Source of the DNA: Epiperipatus broadwayi
Taxonomy: Eukaryota > Onychophora > Udeonychophora > Euonychophora > Peripatidae
Direction: 5' to 3'
Assembly (NCBI GenBank): GCA_028023455.1
Contig: JAQFVV010000208.1
Coordinates: 868,001-932,000 of the forward strand
DNA: 64,000 nt
Under the pieces are notes generated by a model. That model made no database searches. It was given only the letters and a program-made list of their open reading frames with translations, and was not told the DNA's origin. Below are positions 49,167 through 61,680 of the stretch, in pieces; position 1 is the stretch's first letter, and every line of letters begins with the position of its first letter. The position numbers and the translations under genes are program-made.

Positions 49167-49746
49167 ATAGATTAAATCAGTTTGTACGTTCAAAATGAAT
49201 ATGACGTAATTAGACATTTCACATCAAAAAGTTAATTTCTCTAAATTCATTAATAACATTTAATGGTTTACCCATTTAATAATTAACAAATAATACACAA
49301 AAAATAATTACCGATTACTTCATTCCTTTATAGTAGACATTTGCATTTTTCCAGTTTTTTTTTTGTTCAAGAAATTGTTTTTCACCGTTATGTAGATTAA
49401 ATCAGTTTGTACTTTCAAAATGAATATGACGTAATTAGACATTTTACATGAAACCTAATTTCCAAAGCTAATAAATTTAATTAAAATCTACCTAAAGTAA
49501 AGTTTTGCAACACCTGCTTAGTTTTATTATGACATTTTAATTATTTTGGACTGCTAGAAATACAAATTATTGGGATAATTTTTATTTTTTGACAGGATTA
49601 TTAAGGATTACCTTTTTTCATGCAGAAGAATACAACATTAAATATGCAGCAAAGTTTGAGGCAATATTTCAAAATCCCACGTTGAAATATCAGCATCTAA
49701 AATTTACGTGTCCTCTTTTCTGTGATATTCCGTTATTTTACTCAAA

Positions 49747-50616
49747 ATGATGAAAGTTTGGGATCTACCAATGACAGAAGTTGAAGCAGTGGAGTTCCTC
49801 CAAAGTAAAAATGTTTTGCCTTCTCGAAGAGGGTGTAAGAATGGCCATGAAATGTGGCTTTAGGTGAATGCAAGGGCTCAGTGGAAGTGCAATATTAAGG
49901 CTTGTCAATATCGCGTAGCACTTCGTAATGGAACGTGGTTGGAAGGCTGCAAATTGTCATTTGTCACATCCATCCGAATCATTTATTATTGGAGCAAAAA
50001 CCTATTGACCATGCAATCGGAAAAAAATGATTTGGATTTGAATAGGAATACTGTCATTGCGTGGAAGCAATATTTGAGAGAAGCATGTAAAGAAAGTCTG
50101 CTCTGTCGCCCATCCTGCAAAATTGGAGGCCCAGGAAAAATTGCAGAGGTCGACGAAAGTTTATTTAGTAAATGTAAAAATCAACAAAGAAGAATTCTTC
50201 CACAGCAGGTGTTATTTGGCGGTTTATGTAGAGAAACAAAAGAGTGTTTCATTGTTGCTATTCCAGATCGAACAGCATCTGTTCTTCTCGATGCCATTAA
50301 AGAACATGTAGCAACAGGATCCACCATATATACTGACTACTGGAAGGCCTACAAAACGGATGTATTGAATGCTGAAGGTTTCCAACACTTCAAAGTGAAT
50401 CATTCATACAATTTTGTCGATCCTACGACTGGGGCTCACACCCAGAATGTAGAAAGACTTTGGGGGCTTGTAAAATGTCGCAATAAACGAGAGAGGGGGA
50501 CCGCCCGACGTTATCTTGAGTCCTACTTAGACGGAATTCATGTGGCGATGATTGCATGATGGTGAAGATCTATTCGAAGCAATATTGCAAGCGATCAATA
50601 TACCATCAATCTAAAT
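49747..50616 (+). pseudogene. Merlin (ISXO2-like) DDE transposase, disrupted
   Basis: An ATG at 49747 opens 38 codons (MMKVWDLPMTEVEAVEFLQ..., with CKNGHEMW resembling the start of the usual zinc ribbon) and is stopped by TAG at 49861-49863. The frame then runs open to 50559: WKCNIKACQYR (second half of the ribbon), a helix-turn-helix-like region, and the DDE core as AEVDESLF, STIYTDYWKAY and TQNVERLWGLVK, with catalytic Asp97, Asp158 and Glu197 counted from 49864. Near 50530 a one-base shift moves the expected end (EFMWR...LFEAILQAI) into another frame, which also contains a TGA. Known family: IS1016/IS1595-related eukaryotic Merlin. Catalytic residues survive but the reading frame is dead. 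Confidence 0.85.
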
Positions 50617-51022
50617 TTCTAAATTATAATTGCTAATTTCTGCCATCTTTTCTTAATATTTGTGTTAAAATCTGTTCCAAAATGCTTCAAAATTCTACTA
50701 TTCAACTGCGTTTAAAGCTTCAAAATTCTGCGACGTTTGCTGAATTCTTCTGTTACTATTTAAAATGTGAAGATCTATTCGATCAATTGCTGAATTCTTC
50801 TGTTACTATTTAAAATGTGAAGATCTATTCGATGCAATATTGCAAGCATCAATATACAGTCAATCTAAATTTCTAAATTATAATTGCAAATTTCTGCCAT
50901 CTTTTCTTAATATTTGTGTTAAAATCTGTTCCAAAATGTTTCAAAATTCTACTATTCAACTGCGTTTAAAGCTTCAAAATTCTGCCACGTTTGCTGAATT
51001 CTTCTGTTACTATTTAAAGTGT
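50562..51022. repeat. 205-bp tandem duplication inside Merlin
   Basis: Units start at 50562 and 50817 (GTGAAGATCTATTCGA), with a 50-bp shortened unit at 50767 between them. The repeated block includes the transposase C-terminal coding end and the following non-coding sequence. Confidence 0.85.
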
Positions 51023-51399
51023 GAACTCCAAATCAAAATAATGTTCTTAATGGATTTTTATGCTGAACACATTTAAGTGCCTACTAAAAATGATTGGAAG
51101 GACTTTGTTAATTATTTTTTTGTGTATTACTTTTTGATTATTTAAATATTATAGCTCAATTTAGATATGCTTCTTTGTGAATTTTCAGATTGTAAGGGGG
51201 GGGGGTATCTATTGATCATATTTTTTTATAATTTGATTTTTACAGCATCAACTGCTTATTTTTTATTACTTACTACATATTAATCAGTGTTACGAGTTAT
51301 TATATCTGTTACTTAAATAATTAAATATTGATAAGATTTATTACATTTTGATTAGTTGGAGGAGGGATCCGTAATGATTTTTTGAGGATTGCTTTTTGA

Positions 51400-52143
51400 T
51401 TATTTAAATATTAATGCTCAATTTACATATGCAGTAATTTGAAAGCCAGAGAACAATTAATTGCTTTTCAATATGAATTTAGATGCATATTTATGTTGAA
51501 GGTAAATGATTTGATCTTTTCGTATTTTCCGCTTTTTTTGGCCGCCATGCTTTGTGAATTGTCAGATTGTAGAGGGAGGTATATCTCTTGATAGAATTTT
51601 CATGGTTTTTTGGTTTTATTATTTGAATTTTTTAGCATTTTCTTGCATTTTTTTATAATTTGTAGTTTTCAATTTATTTGCTGTACATATATTGTCTGAG
51701 GCATTTTTATTTGTCGATTTAAGGGAAGACATTTTGATTTGGGGGGGGGGGGTATATCTTGTAATGGAATTTTCATGGTCTTTTGGTTTTATTTGAATTT
51801 CTTAGCATTTTCTTGCGTTTTTTTTCAATTTGTAGTTTTCGATTTATTTGCTGTACATATATTGTCTGAGGCATTTTTATTTGTTGATTTAAGGGAAGAA
51901 ATTTTGATTTTAGAGGAGGGGGTATATCTCGTAATGGAATTTTCATGGTTTTTTGGTTTTATTATTTGAATTTTTTAGCATTTTCTTGCATTTTTTTATA
52001 ATTTGTATATTGCCTTAGGGATTTTTATTTGTCGATTTTGAGTTGTTTTCGTAAAAAAATTTATCACTTGCCATTTTCAGGCTGGTTGTTGATGATGTGG
52101 CAGCGCCATCTGATGGTGGCAGTACGATCTCAAAACTATAACC
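51400..52143 (-). repeat. Merlin right inverted repeat with subterminal repeats
   Basis: The inverted partner of 48414-49166. It holds three tandem-like blocks (about 51585, 51757 and 51925) with AATGGAATTTTCATGGT, TTGCATTTTT and a G-rich run preceding GTATATCT. The differences between arms are few. Confidence 0.8.
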
Positions 52144-52436
52144 GTTTTTTTTTTAAGAAACAAATGGGCCAATATCTGAGCACTTTTTATATTATGGTAT
52201 ATTCTTTTTGAATTATAAACTTTTTTTTTAATCAATATTTTTTCTTCTATGAGTGTGCTTTTAATTTGAGGTGGTTCTATTATAGTATTTTTTTTATTTT
52301 ATTCTGTCAAATGAATTTTTTTTTATTTATTTTATTTATTGATTTCTCTATGCTGCGTAGTGAGGCAACTATTAGGTATTATATATATTTTCTAATTTAT
52401 TATTACAATAACTTGTGTTTTTTTTTTTTTTTTCAG

Positions 52437-52617
52437 GGTATAGGAAAAAATAAACGGAATAATTTTGAACGGTCAAGGCAAAGCAAACTACCACCACGTC
52501 TAGCAAAGCAAAGAGAAAACAATAAATTGAATTTAATCAAGTCCTCTGCAATCACTGTAACAACTATTACATCATTAACTCCAGAATGTCCCGAAGCCAT
52601 TATTTCTCTTCCTAAAG
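52437..52617 (+). CDS. PRRC2-like exon 6 (KLPPRLAKQRE)
   Basis: A 181-nt exon after a long poly-T tract ending in CAG; donor GTAGGA. In phase 0 it encodes GIGKNKRNNFERSRQS, then KLPPRLAKQRENNK and a Thr/Ser-rich end (TVTTITSLTPECPE), finishing in phase 1. The PPRLAKQRE motif is a strong PRRC2 hallmark and normally follows the DGFQEV block closely, which supports direct splicing from exon 5. The acceptor lies only 294 bases from the right end of the Merlin transposon. Confidence 0.9.
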
Positions 52618-55600
52618 GTAGGATATGTCTTAGGAGATCTTAATTATTTTATGTAATCAAATGTCAATGTTTTTTTTTGCCATTATTAGATTTTGTTTTT
52701 GACATAATTGATAATTAGTAAATAAATTTAGAAATTTATTATATTTATTACAGTTTATGTTCCATAAAAAAAAAATAGAATATTAATTTTTAAAGTTTGC
52801 TTTTTTAGCAGAAGAGATTCTTATTTCACTGGTTTTTGATTGGTTTTACAACTGTGATTATGAGAATTTTTTTTTGCACGCAGTTTATTAAACAAAAATT
52901 ATTTGAGAACTTTCAAAGTCAGATGGAGAATGATGCTAAACACAGATCATTCCTATTTATTTTCTGAAAATTTCTGCAGCTTTTCAATTGTCTGATTAAC
53001 ATCTAGTTAGTGAGGAATTAGGTTGGCAGATATTAAATTCAAAGTAACAGTAACACACACCTAAATGTTTGTTCTCTCTCTAAGAAAAAAAATGATTGGT
53101 AAATCTTTCTGCCAAAACTATCATAAATAATGCTAAGATGACAGATATTTGTTAGTTAATTCAGTCTCTGTATATTTCAAATTAATTTGCATTATAAATT
53201 CATTTGTTGTGATTTTCAGATATCATGAACTAAATTGATATTTCTTATTTCAAAATTTAAAAATTACAAATTTAGTAATTTGTTATCCCATATTTTAAAA
53301 TGTTATGTTCATACCAAAGCGTTATACAACTTTCTCTATTTAGATTTAAAATCATTGTACATATTCTTTCTGAGTATAGAGCTATCATGAATATGAGTTA
53401 TTAATAGACAACAAGTGATATTGATTATCAAATCTCTAGACTAATCCTGACTAGTGCTCACTTATGAACTTATAAGTTGTATTTGAATAAACTTGGAAAG
53501 GATGTATAAATCTTGTATTTTGTTTTATATAGGATCATATAGAGAATATTTGCACTCATTAGTGATTTTAAATCATTTTATTGGTTTATCTAATATGTTT
53601 TTAAAAATCATAGCTAATAAAAAAAAAAAATAGACCAAAACTTAAATCATGCCTGTTTTATGAGTTCTATAGAAGCATCATTCAAAGACTTTCTGTGAAA
53701 ATTTTTTTTTATCTCGTTATCTATACGCAAGATTATTTGGAGAGTTTTTATTTGTAATTACTTATTCATTTTTAAATAAATCGGGGATGGTATTTGTTAG
53801 TTGTATGACACTTTGATTTGAATGAAAATTCACAAAAATAATTTGTTTGTCAAATGACCAACTGTGGTAACTTGTAGGACTCTTGTTCACATTTAGAAAA
53901 AAAGAAGTATTATTAATAATGAATATATCAACAATAATAAAGATAAAATTGATTCCAAAAAAAAAAATTCATTCATTGTTTACGTAATTGGATATGAGGA
54001 ATCTATTTCTTTTGTGTCTATTTCAATGAGTCTGAGGTAAACAAGACTAAAATAGAAACCTTATTCTAATAAGTTATTGAAGTGAATAAATAATTATTAA
54101 ATAATAATAGAAAACAAAAGTCACTAATAAAATTGTTCTCTTATTTCATTAAATGACTTTAGTGAGAGCAGCTTAGCAAATCCCAAAGTAAACATGATTA
54201 TACAACAATAAAATATAATGCCACAACATTAATCCTCATCAGCAAGATCAGAATGATTGTGGAACAGATGTGTATGTGATAGTATATCAGTGTAAACACA
54301 CATCATAATTTCATACATTTATTTGTAACAACAATTTTATATATTTATTTATCGTAATAATAAAAATATGTATGTGATTAATTATTTAAGCTATTGTAAA
54401 AAAATAATAATTAATAATCATTATAAATCTGGTTAATTTATTATTATTTAAAAATGTAATAATATGTAAAAAAAAAAAATGATATATTAAATATTTTATA
54501 GCATTCCTAACAATTTTAACGAAATCATGTCCAAGATAGTGAAAGCTAAATGAAGAAAAAAAATTAGTAATCATTTTGGATTTTTTAAATTTTTTATAAA
54601 TATTTTATTTGTTAATCATTAACCTAATGGCAAATTAGAACAGCGAGAAGTGAAGATGGGCCTTCCTCTTTCTTCATTGGCTATATTTAAAAAGAACTGA
54701 AGGATAGTAAAACTTGTCATGGATCTCTTGTTTAGCTAGATTACAAATGTCTGATCTTCAGTATAACTAAGAACAACTGGAAATTTGAATATGAATTCTA
54801 TTTGTTAATTGGGAATTTGAATACTCATTTATGGAAAATTGAGGCTGAAGATTGAAGAACATCATCGGATGAAATAAAATGTACACAGTAAAAAAAACTT
54901 AACAAAATAATGATAAAATGTTTTAACTATTTTATTTATTGCAAATGCTAATTTAGGTTAAAAAAAAATTTGGTTTTAAATGATTGATAAATAAATCAAG
55001 TATATAAAACTTCATAAATGCATTATATTTTTATTAGATTAATGTATATTTTAATTATATTAAAGGATTACTGAATATTAACTTTTAAATTAAATATATA
55101 TATATATATATATGGTGTTAAAAGTGGGATAGACATTTAAAAGTTTGGCATTGTATTATATCTGATATCACAATATAAAGAAATCAATTAATAGACAATT
55201 ATTTTATGGAATTTAATATATTTATAATAATCATTTGCACATTTGATCTTTATAATTTATTTGCATTTATGGTATAAGAATGCAGATATCTGGGAGAATA
55301 TTTTAATTTGTAATATAAATGTAAAAATATTTCAGAAATGAATATTTTAGAATTTATAACAATATCTCTGCCCAACTTTATAAATAACATGTTTACAAGT
55401 AGTATATTATACATGACACAACCTAATTAATAAATGTTTAAAAGTATAAATCAATATGCTTGTCTTTGTTCTGGAATGAATGCATATGTGTAAGAGTATG
55501 ATAAATTCTTCATCCATATCAATTTACTTAACATAAACAATTATTTTATTTATTAATTTTTGGTCAAACTAATAGTATTAGTTGAATTATGAACTATGCA

Positions 55601-57335
55601 TATACCAAGAATTGAATTATTAGTGTATTTATTTATTGTTATTATTTAATATTTTTATATTAAATTAATTATTTATATAAATAAATTCATTGATTTTCTT
55701 TATTGACTAGTTCTCATTTCAGTTTATAAATTTTAATGCAGACATTTCAATTTATACATGTTAATTCATCTAATTACATATTTTAATTTATAATGTATAA
55801 GATGTAAGTAATCATTATTAGGATCAAATATTTCATAGTATATTATGAATATTAATTCTACCTTAGGATTTATATTTCCGATGTGTTGGCCATTATGGTC
55901 TTATATATAACTGAAGGAAGAATAGCATGGGATATATTGCTTAAATATACTGGCTTATTTGGCGCTCAAGAATTAAAAATATTTGTAAGTCTGGATAAAG
56001 AAGAAGAAAAATGAAGTGTTTGTTATTTTAGGTTTCATGCTCCATAAAATAAAATATTTTTCCTGCTGTAAATTAGTCACAATAACTTTTCCCAATGTGT
56101 AGTATATATAAGTTTGAGTTTTTATTGGTGTTTGTTTCATTTTTTTTCTTTTTCTTACCATTTCAGTATATATATGTAATAAAACTAAATTAGATCCTAC
56201 AATATCATCAGTATTTTTAGAACATGAAAGATTATTTGTTCATGTTTTTTCCCCTAAAGAATTACAAATGGTTTGCATTGAACACAGTGATAGGAAATGC
56301 AAATTTAAAGAGATTGATTTATTAACAATATATATTTTGTGATGAACAGAAGATCTAATAGTTTTCTGTTGATTTGGAACTTACACACTTAAAAATATAC
56401 AATTTTATATTTCTGTTTGTTACTGAATAGAACCTAACATGTTTTTTTTTTTATATTTTAAGTATTGCTTTTGCTAAGATTGCTCATTAATATTATGTTT
56501 AATATTTTCATTATTTTCTCAAAATATGCTCCATTAATATTGTCTTTAATATATATTGTTAATGTTTTAGATCTCATGCTGGCTTCTAGAAAACTTTCTC
56601 AAATATCTTTTTTAGTCAAGTTTTAAATTTTAGTAGTCTTAAACCATGACCATTTGTTTGTTGTTTTCCATACTAAATAACTAAACTCATAAATCTAATA
56701 CAAGTAATCAGATTTAAATAATGTTTACTTAACACTTCTCTCTTCATATTTCATAATTTTATTTGATCTGTACCAAAAGAATATAGTAAAGGTATATTCA
56801 ATTTTCAGGCTAGAATATGAAATATTTATATCTATTGATAAATTATGATTTGAAAAATATGTTTTCTAAATTTTTCTTGAAATACTGATTTTTCCTTGCA
56901 ATTTGACATTTATGGCTAATTTCATAAATTTAGATTTGCTTTTAAATGCTAACTCCGAATCTATAAATAGAATTTCAGTAAATGTAAGTTGTTATTGATG
57001 TGTGTGAGAAATAAGAATAACAATTTTCTGGGCATCAGAAGGGAATAGTTTTATTTCTTGATTTTGGTTTTAAATTATAAATATGATAAATAGCTACAAA
57101 AATTGTTAATGTATGTATGAAACCAGAATGAAAAATTCAGCAATGTATAGAGAAATGAAATATTTCAGATTATAAGTATGCATAGAATTATTTTATATAT
57201 AAATTATTTTAAAATGTACAATTTTGAAAATTGTTTGTTTGCTTTTTTTTTTATATTTCTGCGAGTAAATATGGATTGTAATTTTATAATACCAAGATAA
57301 TTTTCTTATCTTACACACACATACCATTCCATTCA
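52618..57335. other. Intron 6, AT-rich, nothing recognised
   Basis: Nearly 5 kb of AT-rich sequence with homopolymers and a (TA)n run at about 55096-55115. Small open stretches show no domain or codon bias. Confidence 0.5.
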
Positions 57336-57632
57336 TAGCTGTATTTTTATATTGGACTATTTCCATCATCTAATATGTGTGTTGACTGTCTTTAGAAAAG
57401 TTTAATTTTAGTTAAATATTCCAAATGCATTCAACTAGTAGATATATCTAGCAAACAGGTTAGTATATGCACCAACTGTTAGTAATATCACAGCAAACAT
57501 ATACTAACCTGTTTGTTGTGATATTACTAACATTTGAATGCATTTGGAATATTTAACTAAAATTAAACTTTTCTAAAGACATTCAACACACATATTAGAT
57601 GATGGAAATAGTCCAATATAAAAATACAGCTA
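57336..57632. repeat. Large palindrome with nested inverted repeats
   Basis: Arms of 99 bases (57336-57434 and 57534-57632) are inverted copies with about one mismatch. The 99-base centre holds two more inverted pairs: CAAACAGGTTAGTATATG at 57452-57469 with 57498-57515, and GTTAGTAATATCACAGCAAAC-type sequence at 57478-57498 with 57511-57531. The pairs interlock, so only one can form fully in a single hairpin. This could be a foldback element or an inverted duplication. Confidence 0.85.
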
Positions 57633-57779
57633 GAACACCATAATCACAAATCTTCAGAAAAACACATACCATTCATATTTAAATTTGATATAAATGATTA
57701 ATAGTGCTAAGATTTGTGTGCAAACTTAATGCATATTTTAAATATTTCTACTTTATTTTGGAAATAAAAGCATTATATA

Positions 57780-58850
57780 GTGTAAGGGTATGAAAAGTAG
57801 AGCTGCTTTAATCTAACCAAGAGATGCAGGTAGAAGGGGTTCGAACCTCACTTAGTCCTCCAGATTGCTACTAAGCGACTAACTCCCCAAACCTTACTAG
57901 AATTTATTCTTAATGTATGCCCGGTGGTCAGGAAGAGATGAGATCCTAAAGGGGACAAAGAAAAAAATCAGGTTTAGACTATGTAATGACACAGACAAGA
58001 TATTGATGAGATTAGTGAATGAAAGTTTATTGTTCACTTAAAAGAAATGACAATTTGAAGAAATAATTAACAAAAAAAAATGTTGCAAGTTATTTTCTTG
58101 CATCTACAAACATGGATATGTATTGATATGCATTAGTAAAATCCAATTAATATAATTAAACAAGAGTATGGCAATTACATAACAATACCATATTTAGCCA
58201 ACAACTGGGTGCTTTACTTTAAAGGAACGAGACAGAAAAACATAACTTAGGGAGAAATTACAAAATGGATAGTTGGTTAGAACTAGTAAATAGATTACGG
58301 CCATGTTCTAATATAGCCAGCATTTAAATGACAAAATAAAGAAAAATCCCTCCCAGTGGACATTTCTCAGACTTACTCAGCAATATTTTGAGCATATTAC
58401 AAAGTTAAGGTTTTTTTATATCTATAATGAAATTAAATATTACTGTGGTCCTTGGTGATTTAATTGTGTGAGTTTAGAAGCAAATCTCGGAGGCATAAAG
58501 GTTTTATATATGGCTAACTTGAGGTCTGGATAGCACTCCGGGTCTAACACGAGTTAGAGAAATGGAACTCGTTCGCCACAGCGTGATCCGAACTCAGGAC
58601 ATAGTATACGTGCTTCTATCCAGGAATAATATTGGAAAAAAATGGTCGGAGTATACGTGCTTCTATCCAGGAATAATATTGGAAAAAAATGGTCGAGGTC
58701 CACTTTATCATCAATGGCCCTCTCGGAATGGTGTTAGCTTATTAATTAATGACGATGGGAGCTATGGATATGTGCTGAGACACGAATCACCAAGTAGCTA
58801 AGAGAAAATGCGATCAACCGATCGTTAAACTTTAAAAACCTTAGGTAAAA
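57780..58850. other. GC-richer unidentified repeat-like region
   Basis: GGGGTTCGAACCTCACT at about 57837 resembles a polymerase III B box of a tRNA-derived SINE, but no convincing A box lies upstream. From 58490 to 58800 another complex patch contains GATCCGAACTCAGGACA and a 47-bp tandem duplication. Neither part could be assigned to a family. Confidence 0.35.
58603..58696. repeat. 47-bp tandem duplication
   Basis: Two essentially identical units starting AGTATACGTGCTTCTATCC and ending AAAAAAATGGTCG. Confidence 0.9.
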
Positions 58851-60633
58851 TATACGTATATGAAATAATATGACTTCAAATTTTTCTAAGACTGAGAGAC
58901 TAACCACTATTAAAAATAATTATTTTACAACCAAACTAACATTAAAATATAAAAAAAAAAAGATAGGTATATTAATTAATCACTATTTAACTAGTTCACC
59001 CTTAGAGTTAATGATTTTAATTTACACATATATATATAACTGTACTGTACCCTCTCTTGCATTTAATAAAATTACAAACGCTTAAGTTATATACATTTTA
59101 GACAAATAGATTGTCTTAAAGAGTGCTAAAAAAAAATATAAAGCAGGATCGTATCTTTCTTTTAAAATACAGAAAATTGAACACTTTGATAAATATATTC
59201 GAATGTCACTTCTTTTATATTTCTAAGTACAAATTTAAAAAAAACATTGACTTATTTTTCTAAAAAAAAATCGTGTGTTCTGCATTTTTCTCTTTTTCTA
59301 ATATATATTTTTTAAAAAATCAGCAAACCAATGGCAGGAGAGAATTGGGAGGAGAAATTTTATTCAAATAATTTTCTATTAAATCCAAATGAAATTAGAT
59401 TGTGTCTCCCTTTCAGTTCCTCCTATATACATATGTTTATTCCAAGCCATAAAAAAAAAATATAAGTAGTATACAATTCAATTAATGTATTCTGGCAATC
59501 CGTTAACAAAAAAAAAAGGATTTACATATATATTAATAGGATTAAGAAAAATAACAATGAAAATGTTACAAATTATCAGGCTATATATATATATGAACAC
59601 ATTATAATTATAATTCATAGATGACTTAAGTTTATGATTTAAGCCAAAATAAATATAATTGGAAATTAAAAGTTACCGGTAACCATTTATGATTGCGTAC
59701 GTCTTTATTCAAAGGCCATGGAGACATTCTGGTCAGCAGTCCGTACTAATAGCTTATTATGATTTTGGTCATCTATTAGCAGCAGGCATCAGTCAGGCAA
59801 AAATTGTTCTAGCACCACTCTACATTTTGATGTTACACCATTCCAGTAAACAGGAAAACAACGAGAGAGACGGGAAAAATCTACTCTGCCATTTCAATTA
59901 TAGCACCCAAAAATTTTTTTGAGTTTTCTTAGAATGTTGGTGGTTCAAAAATCTACAGCAAGGAGCTAGTATAACCCTGGTTGCAGAGAGAGAACTGTCC
60001 AAAAAAACCAATCTTATTGCTTTCACTTCTTTCCAATTCAAACAGTTTTCTTTGTTGCTGTTCAACAGTAGAGCTTCCGTGGATACAAGACAGAGAACAA
60101 AAGACACGCTCTCAATTTATACCTAACTTGTTGGCCATCTTACATTCCAATGCCATTGTTCTGCTATCTTATTTTTAATTACAGTGTTTTTAATTAATTA
60201 TTCCTATCTAACTATAATCTTTTGTTCTAATGAGTTCTGTGTTTCTAGGAATTTTATTTTATCTAATTAATTTTCATTTCATAAAATTTATGGAATGTTT
60301 TTCAAGTTTCTATTTACTTTAAATTTAGCCTACATTCTCTGTGGTTGGATTCAGGGTCTTTAGTTAAACCACAGTGAATGGTGAAGCAAACGTATATTTA
60401 ATATGTACATATGGGTAGCTTCAATCGATATAAAAGTTCTGTAACTTTGCCATTAACTAGACTGGACTGTGATTGGATGTGATTTGACATGAAAATTAGT
60501 TACATAAAAATTTGATTGCAGTTAGCTTTTCAACTATCTATTATTATAAATTATTCTGTTGTGATCTTAATATATATTTTATCTAAAAGAAAGATTGTAA
60601 AAAGTTTCTTTATAATGTTTTTTTTTTTTTTAG
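58851..60633. other. End of intron 6, one unexplained complex patch
   Basis: AT-rich except for 59685-60130, which is distinctly less AT-rich (AAAGGCCATGGAGACATTC, GTGGATACAAGACAG). Overlapping short open frames on both strands show no domain. It may be a fragment of an unidentified element. Confidence 0.4.
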
Positions 60634-61028
60634 TTTTACAACAATCGTCTCCTGCACCACCGCCATCCATTAATGCCTGGGACAAACCTATTAATACATT
60701 CCAAACATCGCCAATTCATGTTATGTCAGAAGGACTTTTAAATAGTAAGCCAGTATATGATAAAAATGATCAACATGACAGTGGTATTGATACTAGTGAT
60801 CAGCCAACTTCAACAGCATCTTCCCAGAGAAGTTCTCCTAGTAATGATAGTAGCATATTGAATAAAGCTCTTCCTGAAGCTGATCTTGTGAGTCATCTTA
60901 ATGAGAAAATTCAGGAACAAAAAGTTACATTATGTGATAATGGATTTGATAATTCTAAATCAGTTTCATTTAAAAATGATTCTCTCAATGTAATGTATGG
61001 ACAACCTAAACCGCAAAGACAGGATAAA
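60634..61028 (+). CDS. PRRC2-like exon 7 (INAWDKPI)
   Basis: A 395-nt exon after a T14-type tract and TAG acceptor; donor GTGAGT. It completes the phase-1 codon (G|TT, Val) and encodes LQQSSPAPPPSINAWDKPI, a Ser/Pro-rich stretch, then QHDSGIDTSDQPTSTASS, a coiled-coil-like segment (EADLVSHLNEKIQEQ) and ends with PQRQDK in phase 0. NAWDKP and HDSGID(T/V)SDQP are typical of PRRC2 proteins. No further exon could be supported in the remaining 3 kb, so the gene continues to the right of the window. Confidence 0.9.
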
Positions 61029-61224
61029 GTGAGTTTATATTTTAATAAGTATTGTTTATAGAAAATGTTCTCTTAATGGCATTATGTTTAACTAATTGAA
61101 ATTTTAAAATAGAATATTATATGGCTAGCTAATCAGGGTTATAAACAATCAATCACTCTATATATGCACCAACTTTTATGTATTATATGCAAAATTTATG
61201 TTCGTTCAAAAGTTAACTTTTCTC

Positions 61225-61680
61225 ACTAAAAGTATATTATAACGGAACCGCGGGGTACACCATACGACGACGTGAATATGACTCAGTGGTTGGATGATTT
61301 AAATACTATGTGTCAAACAACTTACAACAAGTCATATTCTAAATTTATGATTCGATGGCACATTTGGATTCGTCAGATGTTACTGAATCAGGAATGGCAT
61401 ATAACAAAGGAAGCGCGTCTCACTACTGTCAGACCTAGGCCTTTGAATAGCATGCTAAAGATGTCACAATGAAATGCCCAGTTCCAAATCACATCTACTT
61501 TTAGTATGCTAACTCATAATTTATTACAATATTTCAATATGACTTAGACTAATGCATATTCATTACATCTCCTTTTTTAGGCCCCATTACACCACAGAAT
61601 TCAAACTCAGGGAGTTCTTGCAGTCAGCTCTCTTCAGGGATGGACTTACTCAATTATTAAGCAAATATGCCTATGTATAA
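61225..61680. repeat. Dispersed repeat family R, possible copy 3
   Basis: It begins ATTATAACGG as copy 1 does and ends with TTCAAACTCAGGGAG..CAGCTCTCTTCAGGGA, matching the CTCTCTTCAG landmark of the family. The middle differs and holds a 66-codon open stretch (MTQWLDDLNTMCQTTYNKSY) with no recognised domain. It starts about 200 bases after exon 7. Confidence 0.4.

Larger units (their letters stand above)
48414..52143 (+). mobile_element. Merlin DNA transposon, complete ends, broken transposase
   Basis: A 3,730-bp element with very long inverted ends: 48414-49166 and 51400-52143 align as inverted copies with scattered differences. The outermost bases are GGTT(G/A)TAGTTTTGAG on both sides. GTTTTTTT flanks it at 48406-48413 and 52144-52151, an 8-bp target duplication as expected for Merlin (8-9 bp), though a T-run is weak evidence alone. 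Subterminal blocks of about 150-190 bp repeat two to three times in each arm. The interior encodes an ISXO2/IS1016-type DDE transposase on the plus strand, now interrupted. It inserted in intron 5, ending 294 bases before exon 6. Confidence 0.85.
65..61028 (+). other. PRRC2/BAT2-like gene, internal part (seven exons, both ends outside the window)
   Basis: Seven coding exons chain together with matching intron phases (2,1,2,1,0,1,0) to give about 521 kb-independent evidence of one gene: every junction has an AG acceptor and a GT donor and the joined reading frame has no stop. Conserved PRRC2 peptides appear in the expected order: TEEWETASESSD, then DGFQEVVSKRTQKER, then PPRLAKQRE, then NAWDKPI and HDSGIDTSDQP. 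Known of the family: PRRC2A/B/C (fly nocte) are large, mostly disordered, RNA-associated proteins linked to translation initiation and stress granules; the N-terminal BAT2 domain and the C-terminal part are not in this window. Introns 2, 4, 5 and 6 are 8-20 kb long and filled with transposable elements. Whether the gene is a PRRC2 orthologue or a paralogue cannot be told here. Confidence 0.85.

Noticed and set aside
50840-51076. 78-codon open frame after the Merlin transposase
   Set aside because: It lies in a tandem duplication of non-coding sequence; no domain.
57820-57860. Possible tRNA gene or tRNA-derived SINE around GGTTCGAACC
   Set aside because: A B-box-like sequence exists but no A box at the right distance and no cloverleaf could be drawn.
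61600-61640. CTGAAGAGAG on the minus strand of repeat family R as a hammerhead core
   Set aside because: No GAAA follows at a stem II distance in any of the three copies.
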